Source: Comamonas sp. 26
Lineage (GTDB): Bacteria; Pseudomonadota; Gammaproteobacteria; Burkholderiales; Burkholderiaceae_C
Assembly: GCF_002754475.1 (NCBI RefSeq)
Contig: NZ_PEFL01000001.1
Span: 1,860,001 to 1,924,000, forward strand
DNA length: 64,000 nucleotides
Reading direction: 5' to 3'
The position numbers were made by a program, and so were the translations under genes. The notes below the pieces were generated by a model. The model saw nothing but the letters and a program-made list of their open reading frames with translations. It ran no database searches and was not told the origin of the DNA. This document shows positions 54,755 through 63,986 of the stretch, one piece after another; within the stretch, counting starts at the first letter, position 1; the number at the start of each line of letters is the position of its first letter.

Positions 54755-55108
54755 ATGACACGCCGTCTGGCCATGTTCTTCGTGATGCTGAGCGTCTTCT
54801 GGCAAGCCCTTGCTGTGGCTGGCCAGATGCCTGTCTTCGCGTCACATGAAGCGCTTGAGCATGCGGCGATGCATCTTCAAGAGGAAGGCCACCACCACCA
54901 TGATGATGGTGCCGTGGAGCTCGATGACTCCTCTGACTCCAAACTGCACATGATGGCCAATGGGATGCCATCTGCAGCGGTTGAAGCTTTCACCTTGAGT
55001 GTTCCGGTGCCCGACTGGGTAAGCTCTCCACTCTGCCCGGTCGTCGATTCCATGCTCCCCCATCCGATCCTGGAAGGTCTTCGACGGCCTCCCAGACTCA
55101 CAGCCTAG
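54755..55108 (+). CDS. CzcI-like small His-rich periplasmic protein
   Basis: 117 aa. Signal peptide 1-23, then EALEHAAMHLQEEGHHHHDDG, a His cluster, an acidic patch and a Pro/Arg end. Small His-rich exported proteins in front of czcCBA are called CzcI and are thought to modulate induction or bind zinc, although sequence conservation is low. It is first in the RND operon, 113 bp before czcC. The function is inferred from position and composition. Confidence 0.7.
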   Translation: MTRRLAMFFVMLSVFWQALAVAGQMPVFASHEALEHAAMHLQEEGHHHHDDGAVELDDSSDSKLHMMANGMPSAAVEAFTLSVPVPDWVSSPLCPVVDSMLPHPILEGLRRPPRLTA

Positions 55109-55221
55109 CTCTCTTTAGGTCGGCTTCATCCGTCTGAAGCCATCCCTTCGTTCGTGCATGTCAGATCTGTCGCAGTACCTCGCGACGGTATTGCTATGTA
55201 CCCAGAGCATTTAGAGGCTTT

Positions 55222-56481
55222 GTGAACCCCAAAATTAAATGGAGGCTCTGCATTCTTGCAGGGCTGACGTTGGCGTGCACGTCGTACGCACAGCCAATGG
55301 AAAGCGTTGCTGCGCCAAAATCGAGCAGCAACATTCAAAAAACAACCTTGGCGACTGCCGTTGAGGCGGCCTGGAGCCGCGCCGTTGCCTCTGCTGAGGC
55401 TGCAGGCATTTCTCGGCAGGCAGCCGCAGAAAAGCAAGCATCAAGTGCTCTTTGGGCTGCACCTCCCTCAGTGGAGTTGAGCCACCGCAATGACCGCCTG
55501 CAAAGCAACAATGGCGCTCGCGAGACTGAAGTAGCTTTGGCGGTGCCGCTCTGGCTTCCCGGCCAGAAAAGCGCCAAGCAACAAGCCGCAGATTCGTTGT
55601 CATCTCTATCTCAGTTGTCTGAAACTGAGGGAAAACTGCGTGTTGCAGAGGTTGTCCGTGAGTTGCATTGGCAGATTGCTGAGTTGCAGGCCAGCCAATC
55701 TTTGTCAAAGCAGCAGACCAGCACTTTTGCGGCCATCGCATCAGACGTGGATAAACGTGTGAAAGCCGGTGATCTGGCAAGAGCAGATGCCTTGGCAGCC
55801 AAGGGGGAGCTTTTAAGCGCACAAGCAACTCAGTCACAGGCTGAAACCCAGCTTGAAGCAGCAAAGCGCCAGTGGACAGCCCTGACAGGATTGGCCCAAA
55901 CACCTGACGCTACGTTTGCGAGTGCTGAAAGCCCATCTCCTCGCCAGTTGGCTGAGCATCCCGAACTGTTGCGTGCAGAACAGCAAGTAGACCTGGCACG
56001 TAAGCGTTTGGATTTGGTTGCCAAATCGAATCGCAGTGCTCCAGAGCTGATCACCAAGTTCAGGCAAGACATTCCAGGCCATGGTCAGGGTTCCGCCTAC
56101 AGCCTGGGCCTTGCTGTGCGTATTCCGTTCGGCACAGACGATAGAAATGCACCCTTGCAAGCTGCCGCCTTGACCGAGCTGGACATAGCTCAGCGCAAGG
56201 AACAGGTGCTTCGTGCTCAGTTGTCTGCTCGCATGGAAAGCGCCAAGGCTGCAGCAGCGGCAAGTCAGTTGCAGTTGCAGACCGAGCGTGAAAAAGCCGC
56301 GTTGCTTAACGAACGAGCCAAGCTGATTCGTGCCGCCTTCAATGCAGGCGAGACATCGCTCCCAGAGCTTCTGCGCGCAGCCAGTGCCGCAGCTCAAGCC
56401 GACTACAGCGCTGCTCGGCAGGAGGCTGCATTTGGCCTCGCACGTGCACGTCTTCAACAAGCCTACGGACAACTGCCATGA
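55222..56481 (+). CDS. CzcC-type outer-membrane channel of the RND system
   Basis: 419 aa TolC-family factor. Signal peptide 1-23; then long alpha-helical hairpins with Ala/Gln/Glu-rich repeats (QQADSLSSLSQLSETEGKLR; RKRLDLVAKSNRSAPELITK) characteristic of the periplasmic tunnel. It forms the outer-membrane exit duct of the CzcCBA-like pump. GTG 55222 begins it. Its end overlaps the next gene by 4 bases (ATGA). Confidence 0.88.
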   Translation: MNPKIKWRLCILAGLTLACTSYAQPMESVAAPKSSSNIQKTTLATAVEAAWSRAVASAEAAGISRQAAAEKQASSALWAAPPSVELSHRNDRLQSNNGARETEVALAVPLWLPGQKSAKQQAADSLSSLSQLSETEGKLRVAEVVRELHWQIAELQASQSLSKQQTSTFAAIASDVDKRVKAGDLARADALAAKGELLSAQATQSQAETQLEAAKRQWTALTGLAQTPDATFASAESPSPRQLAEHPELLRAEQQVDLARKRLDLVAKSNRSAPELITKFRQDIPGHGQGSAYSLGLAVRIPFGTDDRNAPLQAAALTELDIAQRKEQVLRAQLSARMESAKAAAAASQLQLQTEREKAALLNERAKLIRAAFNAGETSLPELLRAASAAAQADYSAARQEAAFGLARARLQQAYGQLP

Positions 56482-57089
56482 ATTCTCCGTTTTCAACTCC
56501 TTGCGCCGTGAAGCGCTTGCTCTTACTGGGTGGCTTCGCCCTTACTACAGGGATCGCCTTGGCATCCCCTGGTGCACACGGTCCCAATGGAGAGCATTTG
56601 GACGCAGCACCTACGGCAGGAGCCACTTCTTCTGCACCCAGGTTCGAGGCTAAGTCCGAAGACTACGAGCTGGTTGGTCGCCTGCAGGGCGGTGAGTTTT
56701 CGATGTTCATTAATCGATTCGCTACGAATGAACCCGTGGATCAAGCCAAGGTGGAAGTCGAGCTGGGTCAACTGAAAGCCCCTGCGCCTTATCACTCGGA
56801 CCAGGGCGACTATGCCGTGGCTGACGAGAAGTTCTTGGCAGAACTCGGCAAGAAAGGGTCACACGCGCTGGTGATCACGATTCTGGATGGCAAAGAGTCT
56901 GACCTGCTGGACGGCACTTTGGAAGTCGGGGCGACCCAAGCTGCAGCTGAGGCCACCCATGCTCATGGAGATGAAAACGCTTTGCTGTTTGGCGCATTGG
57001 CAATTGCGGCATTGGCCGCAGTGGGTGGATTGGGATGGCTCTTAGGCCGTGGCTCTAACAGCAAGGTAGCAAAGGGAGGCGCCCAATGA
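56478..57089 (+). CDS. Periplasmic membrane-anchored protein of unknown function in the RND operon
   Basis: 203 aa. A signal-like N-terminus ends SPGAHGPNGEHLDAA, a motif repeated almost exactly at the N-terminus of the following adaptor. A beta-rich middle (EDYELVGRLQGGEFSMFINR) follows, then AHGDEN, a single C-terminal helix (ALLFGALAIAALAAVGGLG) and a basic tail. It overlaps both czcC and czcB by 4 bases, so it is tightly coupled. The GPNGEH motif could bind metal. I do not recognise the family. Confidence 0.75.
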   Translation: MNSPFSTPCAVKRLLLLGGFALTTGIALASPGAHGPNGEHLDAAPTAGATSSAPRFEAKSEDYELVGRLQGGEFSMFINRFATNEPVDQAKVEVELGQLKAPAPYHSDQGDYAVADEKFLAELGKKGSHALVITILDGKESDLLDGTLEVGATQAAAEATHAHGDENALLFGALAIAALAAVGGLGWLLGRGSNSKVAKGGAQ

Positions 57090-58204
57090 AACGCATCGTC
57101 ATCATGTCTGCGGTCTTGGCCGTCACCATGGCTCAAGCCTCTCCGGGCGCTCATGGCCCCAACGGAGAGCATCTGGATACCGCCTCGGCCGCTCCATCGG
57201 CAGCAGGTTTGAGTCGTCTGCCTGATGGCAGCGTCAATGTGCCCATGTTGTCCCAGCGTCGATTGGCAATTCGCACGGAAATTGCCCTGATGTCCGAAGC
57301 AAGCGCAACCACCGAACTGCCAGCCAAAGTCATCGCGGACCCCAATGCAAGCGGCCTGGTTCAGACGGTTGTGGGCGGAAAGATTGAGGCCGGATCCCAA
57401 GGCTTGCCGTTTGCTGGCAAGACTGTACGTAAAGGGGAGGTCCTGGCGGTCGTAGCCCATCACGCAGATCCACTTGCCTTGTCAGGACAGCGTGCCCAGT
57501 TGGCCGAGCTCAGAGGTGCCCGCGAAATTGCGCAAAAGCGTGTGGAGCGACTCAAAGGGCTTGAAGGCACTGTCCCACGCAAAGAGATTGAAGCGGCTCA
57601 GACAGAGTTTGCAAGCCTGAGGGCACGTGAAAGCGCAATCGGTGGCGGACTTGCTGCCAAGGAAAACGTTGTCGCACCGGTTTCGGGTGTCATCGCCAGC
57701 GCCAATGTGGTGCTCGGTCAGGTTGTCGAATCCAAGGATGTCTTGTTTGAGATTACCGATCCAGCCAAGGTCATGGTGGAGGCCACAACGGCCGATCCTG
57801 CTCTAGCAGCCAACATCAGTGCAGCAACGATCAAAGCGACGCCGGGAGTCCGTTTGGAGCTCATTGGTGCTGGTCGAAGCTTGCGTGACGGTGTGTTGCC
57901 ATTGACCTTCAAGGCGGTTGCGTCCGATGGCACTCAACAGCTACCGATTGCTATTGGCCAACCTGTCACCGTGATTGCCAACTCCAAGCAAAGTGTCAAA
58001 GGCTTTGTTCTTCCCGCACAGGCGATTACTCGCAACCCTGCCAATGAGCCTGTCGTCTGGATCAAGTCAGGTGCAGAGCGCTATATCCCTCAGCCCGTGC
58101 AGTACCAAGCGTTGGATGCGAACCGGATCGTCGTTACCAAGGGGCTTGGCGATGAAAACCGGGTCGTGGTTCAAGGTGCGGCGCTGATCGCACAAATCCG
58201 CTGA
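57086..58204 (+). CDS. CzcB-type periplasmic adaptor of the RND system
   Basis: 372 aa membrane-fusion protein. A signal peptide of about 18 residues precedes the same SPGAHGPNGEHLD motif as in the preceding protein. The lipoyl/hairpin part (GKTVRKGEVLAVVAHHADPL; REIAQKRVERLKGL) and beta-barrel (GVIASANVVLGQVVESKDVL) follow. It bridges the CzcA-type pump and the outer-membrane channel. Confidence 0.9.
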   Translation: MKRIVIMSAVLAVTMAQASPGAHGPNGEHLDTASAAPSAAGLSRLPDGSVNVPMLSQRRLAIRTEIALMSEASATTELPAKVIADPNASGLVQTVVGGKIEAGSQGLPFAGKTVRKGEVLAVVAHHADPLALSGQRAQLAELRGAREIAQKRVERLKGLEGTVPRKEIEAAQTEFASLRARESAIGGGLAAKENVVAPVSGVIASANVVLGQVVESKDVLFEITDPAKVMVEATTADPALAANISAATIKATPGVRLELIGAGRSLRDGVLPLTFKAVASDGTQQLPIAIGQPVTVIANSKQSVKGFVLPAQAITRNPANEPVVWIKSGAERYIPQPVQYQALDANRIVVTKGLGDENRVVVQGAALIAQIR

Positions 58205-58219
58205 ACTGTGAGGTGACAC

Positions 58220-61200
58220 ATGTTCAACTGGATTGTTCGTAACAGCCTGCATAACCGGCTGTTTGTGCTGGCGTTCGCTGCGATATTGATGGTCTACGGG
58301 ATCATCACAGCGGTCAAAACGCCTGTTGATGTCTTCCCGGACCTCAACAAACCTCTAATCACTGTTCTGACCGAAGCCGGGGGCATGGCCCCTGAAGAAG
58401 TCGAGCAGTTGGTGACTTTCCCCATTGAAACAGCATTGAATGGCATGCCGGGGGTCACTCGCGTGCGCTCCATGTCCGGGGTCGGTTTGTCGATTCTCTA
58501 TGCCGAGTTTGACTGGGGAACTGACATCTACCGCAATCGCCAGTTGGTGGCGGAGCGGCTTGCGCTCGTACGCGAGCGACTTCCCGCTGATGTGGTGCCG
58601 GTGATGGGCCCTGTGTCTTCCATCATGGGTGAGGTCATGCTGCTGGCCTTGCCCTTGAATGTGGGCGAAAAAGGCGCATCGGCCGCAACACCCATGCAGG
58701 CACGGGAGTATGCAGACTTTGTGCTGCGTCCTCGCTTGTTGGCTGTCCAAGGTGTTTCGCAAGTCATTCCCATCGGGGGTGAAGTACGTCAATTGCGTGT
58801 CGAGCCTGACACCGCCAGGATGGCTCAGTTCGGCGTCACCCTTTCTCAGCTGGAAGCGGCTCTCAAGGGGTTTGCAGGCAACGCAGGCGGCGGTTTCATA
58901 GACCTCAATAGCAGGGAATATCTGATCCGCCACATTGGGCGTACCAACAAGGTCGAGGACCTGCAGTCCGCTGCAGTGGCCTGGCGAGATGGCCGTCCAA
59001 TCCGCCTGGAGCAGGTTGCCAATGTCCGGTTTGCTCCGGCCATGAAGCGCGGTGACGGTGGTTACAACGGCTCTCCTGCGGTCATCGTCAGCGTTCAGAA
59101 GCAACCTGAAGCCGATACCGTTCGCGTGACGCGTGACATCGAGCAAGCGCTTCGTGAACTAAGCAAGGGCCGTCCTGAAGGCATCAACGAACCAAGAGCC
59201 TTGTTCCGACAGGCGGATTTCATTGAAGCCTCCATTGGCAACGTGACAGAGGCACTGCGTGATGGAGCCATCATGGTCGCCATCGTTCTGTTTGCCTTCT
59301 TGCTCTCAGCCAGAACCACTCTGATCTCACTGGTCGCGATCCCACTGTCGCTGGCTGCCACGGCGCTGGTATTTCACTGGCTGGGACAATCCATCAATGT
59401 GATGACCTTGGGCGGACTTGCCATTGCCATTGGCGAGTTGGTTGACGATGCGGTGGTGGACGTAGAAAACATTCTGCGCAGACTCAAGCAAAACCGGGAG
59501 CAGGAGCACCCGATGCCGACGCTTGAGGTTGTGCGCAAAGCCAGCGTGGAGGTTCGCTCCGGCATCGTTTATGCCACGGCCATCGTGGTGCTGGTGTTCG
59601 TGCCGCTGTTTGCTCTGCCAGGGGTCGAAGGCCGCTTGTTCTCGCCGCTGGGCATCGCCTACATCATCTCCATTCTGGCTTCCATGCTGGTGTCGATGAC
59701 GGTGACGCCGGTACTGTGTTCCTACCTCCTGCCGAGAATGAAGCGCATTGATCATGGGGACAGCCCCATCGTCAGACGCCTCAAGCAATGGGATGAAAAG
59801 CTGCTGGCTTGGTCTTTCCCAAGAAGCAAAGCGCTGATGGCTACGGCCTTGGCTGCAGTAGTGATTGCACTGGCCAGCGTTCCCTTCTTCCCGAGAGCGT
59901 TCCTGCCAGCCTTCAATGAAGGCTCGCTGGTTCTGGGCATGGTGTTCAATCCGGGGACGTCATTGGCAGAAGCCAATCGAATGGGCTCCTTGGCTGAGAC
60001 CTTGATCATGGAGGTGCCCGAGGTCACCCAGGTTGGGCGCAGAACAGGCCGGGCTGAGCTGGACGAGCACGCGGAAGGGGTTCACTCTGCAGAGATCGAC
60101 GTTGATCTGAAGCGCAGCGAGCGTGATCGTGAAGCCGTGATGGCCGATATTCGCGCAAAGCTGTCTGTGCTGCCCGCACAAGTTGCTGTGGGCCAGCCGA
60201 TTTCTCACCGCCTGGATCACTTGCTGTCCGGTGTTCGCGCTCAGATCGCCCTGAAAATTTCTGGTGACGATACCGACACGCTGCGTGGTTTGGCCGAGCA
60301 GATGCGCCAAAGTCTTTCAAGCATCCCTGGCCTGGTTGACCTGACCGTCGAGAAGCAAGTGCTGATTCCTCAGATTACTGTGCGTCTTGACCATCAGAAA
60401 GCCGCCCAGGTGGGGTTGGCTCCCGGGGAGGCTATTCGTGTGCTGCAAGCGCTGACGGATGGTGCTCATGGTGCACAGATCGTGGATGGCCCTCGTCGCT
60501 ACGAACTGGTGTTGCGTTTGCCCGATGAAGGTCGCAGCCCGCAAGACCTGGCTCGAACCCTGATCGACACGCCGGCTGGCAGGATTCCTGTCTCAGCGAT
60601 TGCGACGGTCTCCGAGACGGATGGACCCAACCAGATTGGCCGGGAAAACGGTCGTCGTCGCATCGTGGTCTATGCCAACACGGACGGTTCAGACATGAGT
60701 CGTATCGTGCGTGACATTCGTGCGGCGATAGATCGCACCCAGTTACCGACAGGCAACTCCATCTCTCTGGAGGGGCAGTTCCAGGCTCAGGAGCAGGCTG
60801 CGCAAAAGATTGCGTGGCTATCGCTGATGTCTCTGGCTTTGGTGTTCCTGGTGCTTTACACACGCTACCGCTCCACGACGCTGGCCTTGATCATCATGGC
60901 CAATATCCCGTTGGCTCTGGTGGGCAGTGTGATTGCAATGTGGCTTTCGGGAATCACGCTCTCCGTGGCCTCCATGGTGGGCTTCATTACCTTGACAGGC
61001 ATTGCAGTTCGCAATGGCATCCTCAAGGTGAGCCACTACATCAACCTCTGCAAGTTTGAAGGGGAGCAGTTCGGCCAGTCCATGGTTGTCCGCGGCTCAC
61101 TGGAGCGCCTGACACCTGTGCTGATGACTGCGCTGGTAGCTGCGTTTGCCCTGACGCCTTTGCTGCTGTCTGCCGATGCTGCTGGCAAGGAAATCTTGCA

Positions 61201-61363
61201 TCCAGTTGCGGTGGTCATCTTCGGTGGTTTGGTGAGCTCCACGCTCCTAGATACGTTGTTGACTCCACTGATGTACCTGGCATTTGGTCGAACGGCCACC
61301 GAAAAGCTTCTGGCTTCAAATCCAGAAGCCGAAGGCACGCCTGAGCAGCAAGAAGCGTTTTAA
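58220..61363 (+). CDS. CzcA/CusA-type heavy-metal RND efflux pump
   Basis: 1047 aa with twelve helices and two large periplasmic loops. The N-terminus has [20 protein letters not shown] and the porter region [24 protein letters not shown]4 reads [19 protein letters not shown], which keeps two proton-relay Asp residues but has AIG rather than the DFG of CzcA. That resembles the CusA-like or an uncharacterised HME subgroup more than classical CzcA. The metal is therefore uncertain. It starts 15 bp after the adaptor. Confidence 0.9.
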   Translation: MFNWIVRNSLHNRLFVLAFAAILMVYGIITAVKTPVDVFPDLNKPLITVLTEAGGMAPEEVEQLVTFPIETALNGMPGVTRVRSMSGVGLSILYAEFDWGTDIYRNRQLVAERLALVRERLPADVVPVMGPVSSIMGEVMLLALPLNVGEKGASAATPMQAREYADFVLRPRLLAVQGVSQVIPIGGEVRQLRVEPDTARMAQFGVTLSQLEAALKGFAGNAGGGFIDLNSREYLIRHIGRTNKVEDLQSAAVAWRDGRPIRLEQVANVRFAPAMKRGDGGYNGSPAVIVSVQKQPEADTVRVTRDIEQALRELSKGRPEGINEPRALFRQADFIEASIGNVTEALRDGAIMVAIVLFAFLLSARTTLISLVAIPLSLAATALVFHWLGQSINVMTLGGLAIAIGELVDDAVVDVENILRRLKQNREQEHPMPTLEVVRKASVEVRSGIVYATAIVVLVFVPLFALPGVEGRLFSPLGIAYIISILASMLVSMTVTPVLCSYLLPRMKRIDHGDSPIVRRLKQWDEKLLAWSFPRSKALMATALAAVVIALASVPFFPRAFLPAFNEGSLVLGMVFNPGTSLAEANRMGSLAETLIMEVPEVTQVGRRTGRAELDEHAEGVHSAEIDVDLKRSERDREAVMADIRAKLSVLPAQVAVGQPISHRLDHLLSGVRAQIALKISGDDTDTLRGLAEQMRQSLSSIPGLVDLTVEKQVLIPQITVRLDHQKAAQVGLAPGEAIRVLQALTDGAHGAQIVDGPRRYELVLRLPDEGRSPQDLARTLIDTPAGRIPVSAIATVSETDGPNQIGRENGRRRIVVYANTDGSDMSRIVRDIRAAIDRTQLPTGNSISLEGQFQAQEQAAQKIAWLSLMSLALVFLVLYTRYRSTTLALIIMANIPLALVGSVIAMWLSGITLSVASMVGFITLTGIAVRNGILKVSHYINLCKFEGEQFGQSMVVRGSLERLTPVLMTALVAAFALTPLLLSADAAGKEILHPVAVVIFGGLVSSTLLDTLLTPLMYLAFGRTATEKLLASNPEAEGTPEQQEAF

Positions 61364-61422
61364 AGCAATTACGGGCTTTGAGGCGCAGCCCTTGATGCGC
61401 CTCGCTTTAGCTAGGAATAGTT

Positions 61423-61794
61423 ATGAAAAAACTGCTGTCTGCAGCTGTCCTGGGCCTTTCTCTGATCAGCATGAACGCCATCGCGCATGGCACTGCCAAG
61501 CCTCAGCACGGCGGCATTGTCCAATCGGCCAGCGATCTGTCCTTTGAACTGGTTCCACAAGCCAATGGTGCTGCCATCTACGTAATCGATCACGACGATC
61601 CTGCTGACGTGAGCAAGATGGGCGGAAAACTGACCGTGCTCAATGGTGCGGAAAAGTCTGAAGCCGACATCAAGCCTGCCGGTGGCAACAAACTTGAAGC
61701 AACAGGTATCAAGGTTGCCAAGGGCAGCAAAGTTGTTGCGACCATCACCGGCGTTGAAGGCCAAACTGTCACCGTGCGTTTTTCGGTGAAGTAA
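61423..61794 (+). CDS. Small exported protein after the RND pump
   Basis: 123 aa. Signal peptide 1-20 ends in AIA; the mature protein opens HGTAKPQHGGIVQSASDLSF, with His at its very N-terminus, a pattern for Cu(II)/Ni(II) or Zn binding, and then IDHDDPADVSKMGG. The rest is beta-rich, ending VTVRFSVK. The family is not recognised. Position and N-terminal His suggest a periplasmic metal-binding helper of the pump. It lies 59 bp after the pump gene. Confidence 0.75.
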   Translation: MKKLLSAAVLGLSLISMNAIAHGTAKPQHGGIVQSASDLSFELVPQANGAAIYVIDHDDPADVSKMGGKLTVLNGAEKSEADIKPAGGNKLEATGIKVAKGSKVVATITGVEGQTVTVRFSVK

Positions 61795-61832
61795 TACCCA
61801 GCTCGACAAAGCATAGGTAAGACGAGGTAGCT

Positions 61833-62882
61833 ATGAATGTTTTGGCAAACCGTGGAGTTGTCGCGGCACTCGGCGCGGCAGTTCTATTTGGAGCAGGTAC
61901 ACCAGCAGTCAAGATGCTGCTGGAGCATGCCAGTCCCTGGTTGATGGCAGGCATTCTCTACCTCGGCTCTGGTATCGGCTTGCTGATCTACAGGCTGATT
62001 ACGAAAGCTCCTGCAGTCGCCCTGAAGCGGCATGAGATGGGATGGCTTGCCGGAGCCGTTGTAGCAGGCGGCATGATGGGGCCGCTGCTTTTGATGACAG
62101 GCTTGTCTGGGATGGCTGCGACCGACGCATCTCTGCTGCTCAACGCCGAGGGCGTACTGACAGCCGTTCTCGCGTGGTTTGTTTTCAAAGAAAACTTTGA
62201 TCACCGTATCGCCTTGGGGATGGTGGCAATTGTTGCTGGTGCGGTAGTGCTCAGCTGGCCAAGCCAAACGGGCACTGCCAGCCTCTGGCCCACGCTTGCA
62301 GTGCTCGGCGCTTGTCTGTCCTGGGCCATTGACAACAATCTGACTCGTAAGGTATCGATTGCGGATGCCTCATTCATTGCAATGATGAAGGGCCTGGCTG
62401 CCGGCGCTACCAATTTGCTGTTGGCTCTGGCGACTGGCGCAGTCTGGCCGTCACCAGGAGTCGTGGCTTTGGGGGCGGTGATTGGCTTCCTGAGCTATGG
62501 CACGAGCTTGGTCTTGTTCGTGATCGCCTTGCGCTATCTGGGTACAGCTCGCACAGGGGCGTATTTCTCCATCGCGCCGTTTTTTGGAGCCGTGCTGGCC
62601 ATTGCTTTCTTGGGAGAGCCTGCATCGCCTCGATTGCTCGTTGCTGGCGTTTTGATGGGTATCGGGGTCTGGCTACACCTTACTGAAACCCATCAGCACG
62701 AGCACACCCATGAGTTGCTAGAACATAGTCATGAACATGAACATGATGAGCATCATCAGCATGTCCACGCGGACGGGTCGATGCCAACGGGTAAGCATGC
62801 ACATTTGCACACTCATGAGCCTACGACGCACAACCATGAGCATTTCCCAGATTTCCATCATCAGCACGAACACAAACACTGA
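61833..62882 (+). CDS. DMT/EamA-family transporter with His-rich tail
   Basis: 349 aa. Ten helices (residues 8-275) form two EamA units (AAVLFGAGTPAVKMLLEHAS; GACLSWAIDNNLTRKVSIAD). The last 75 residues are extremely His-rich (HQHEHTHELLEHSHEHEHDE and onward to HHQHEHKH). Such tails bind Zn or Ni in metal exporters. EamA proteins usually carry metabolites, so this is probably a divergent divalent-cation exporter or buffer. It is 38 bp downstream of the small exported protein and ends the operon. Confidence 0.85.
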   Translation: MNVLANRGVVAALGAAVLFGAGTPAVKMLLEHASPWLMAGILYLGSGIGLLIYRLITKAPAVALKRHEMGWLAGAVVAGGMMGPLLLMTGLSGMAATDASLLLNAEGVLTAVLAWFVFKENFDHRIALGMVAIVAGAVVLSWPSQTGTASLWPTLAVLGACLSWAIDNNLTRKVSIADASFIAMMKGLAAGATNLLLALATGAVWPSPGVVALGAVIGFLSYGTSLVLFVIALRYLGTARTGAYFSIAPFFGAVLAIAFLGEPASPRLLVAGVLMGIGVWLHLTETHQHEHTHELLEHSHEHEHDEHHQHVHADGSMPTGKHAHLHTHEPTTHNHEHFPDFHHQHEHKH

Positions 62883-62932
62883 TGTGCAGATTCAGCGTGC
62901 CGACACGCGTGAACCGCACTCGCCTTACGATG

Positions 62933-63310
62933 TCAATGATCTAGTTGATAGATGACAAGGCCAACAACTGAAGCTGCTGCGACGATGACTGGCCCTGGGA
63001 GCTTTGTTTGAAGTTTCCACTGAGTTACTGTAGAAATGATAGAAATTGCAGCGGCGATCCCGTCTGTAATTGATCGCTGCGCAATGACTGCAACTGCACC
63101 GATGATTTTTCCTATCGCTGCAGCAGTAATCCCACGAACAATGGCGATGAAGCCTGGCTTTTTTTCCATATTTCTTGAAATACGGAGATAGAACCAACGT
63201 GAACAAGAGGCAATGCAGAAAGTCGCCGCAGCCGCCTCGACCACGCCTCTGAAACCGTGCACGAGAAAGCCATTAAACACTGGCGTACTGACAATAGGTC
63301 CAGGGTTGGT
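62933..63310 (-). pseudogene. Chromate transporter C-terminal remnant
   Basis: On the minus strand the homology starts with NPGPIVSTPVFNGFLVHGFR and EAAAATF. Over the next 20 codons it fits the CHR family only in another frame (LFTLVLSPYFKKYGKK). It then returns with GFIAIVRGITAAAIGKIIGA and VIVAAASVVGLVIYQLDH. Two compensating frameshifts and a missing N-terminal two-thirds mark it as dead. It is a different copy from chrA at 0.6 kb. Confidence 0.7.
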
Positions 63311-63515
63311 CATGCATGCCATTCCATTTTTCCAATAGTCGGTCGGCATAACCTCCGGGTTGCGAAGCGAGTCTCAACCTTTAAGCTGCGTGGATGTCTA
63401 GATGTACTTCGCAATCCTGCTTGAGCCACCTCGAACGGATTTACATGCCATGCTTTGTTCGTCTCAACTGGCGCACTGAGTTGAACCTCTGAAGCCAAGG
63501 AGGCTGCAAAGAAGC

Positions 63516-63529
63516 TGACAACAATGTCA
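63516..63529 (+). promoter_or_regulatory. TGACA-ACAA-TGTCA palindrome before the second DUF4148 gene
   Basis: Identical to the 14-bp palindrome at 53255-53268 and placed at the same distance (112 bp) from its gene. CCTAAGATCAAC and CTTGATCAAGG are also conserved in the leader. Confidence 0.6.
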
Positions 63530-63641
63530 CCGCGCTGTCCCGATTTTGTTGGGCGCCGATTCCTAAGATCAACACATCTTCTCTTCACCTTGATCAAGGC
63601 CCAGGAGATTGTGTTCAACGACTTTCTTAGGAGCTTCAACC

Positions 63642-63986
63642 ATGTCTAAAAGCCGATTCTTCATCTCTTCCACACTGGCAAGTGCTGCAGCAGCCATTGT
63701 CCTAGCGCTTCCGGGTATTGCCTCAGCAGGCTACGAGCATCCGGCAAATAATGAACGAGGCGTGATCGTGCATCCAGAGCATTTCGTGAGCCAAAAAACC
63801 CGAGCTCAAGTCATCGCAGAAACTGAAACTGCGATGAAACAGGGTCGCCTGTCGTACGGCGAAAGCAACTATCCAACCCAGGTACCTAGCGTGGGCTCTA
63901 GCAAAACACGCGCAGAAGTAATCAATGAACTGCTGCGTGAATCACCTTCAGAGCGTGAGGCCCGTCTCCAATCTATGGCGCGCTAA
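63642..63986 (+). CDS. DUF4148 small periplasmic protein, probably metal-induced (copy 2)
   Basis: 114 aa and about three quarters identical to copy 1 at 53.4 kb. The signal peptide (1-29), GYEHPANNERGVIVHPEHFV and KQGRLSYGESN are shared. They differ mainly in the C-terminal third (NELLRESPSEREARLQSMAR). The leader is conserved back to the palindrome, so the two arose by duplication of a unit of about 470 bp. It follows the RND operon and the chromate remnant. TTAGGAG lies upstream of ATG 63642. Confidence 0.85.
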   Translation: MSKSRFFISSTLASAAAAIVLALPGIASAGYEHPANNERGVIVHPEHFVSQKTRAQVIAETETAMKQGRLSYGESNYPTQVPSVGSSKTRAEVINELLRESPSEREARLQSMAR

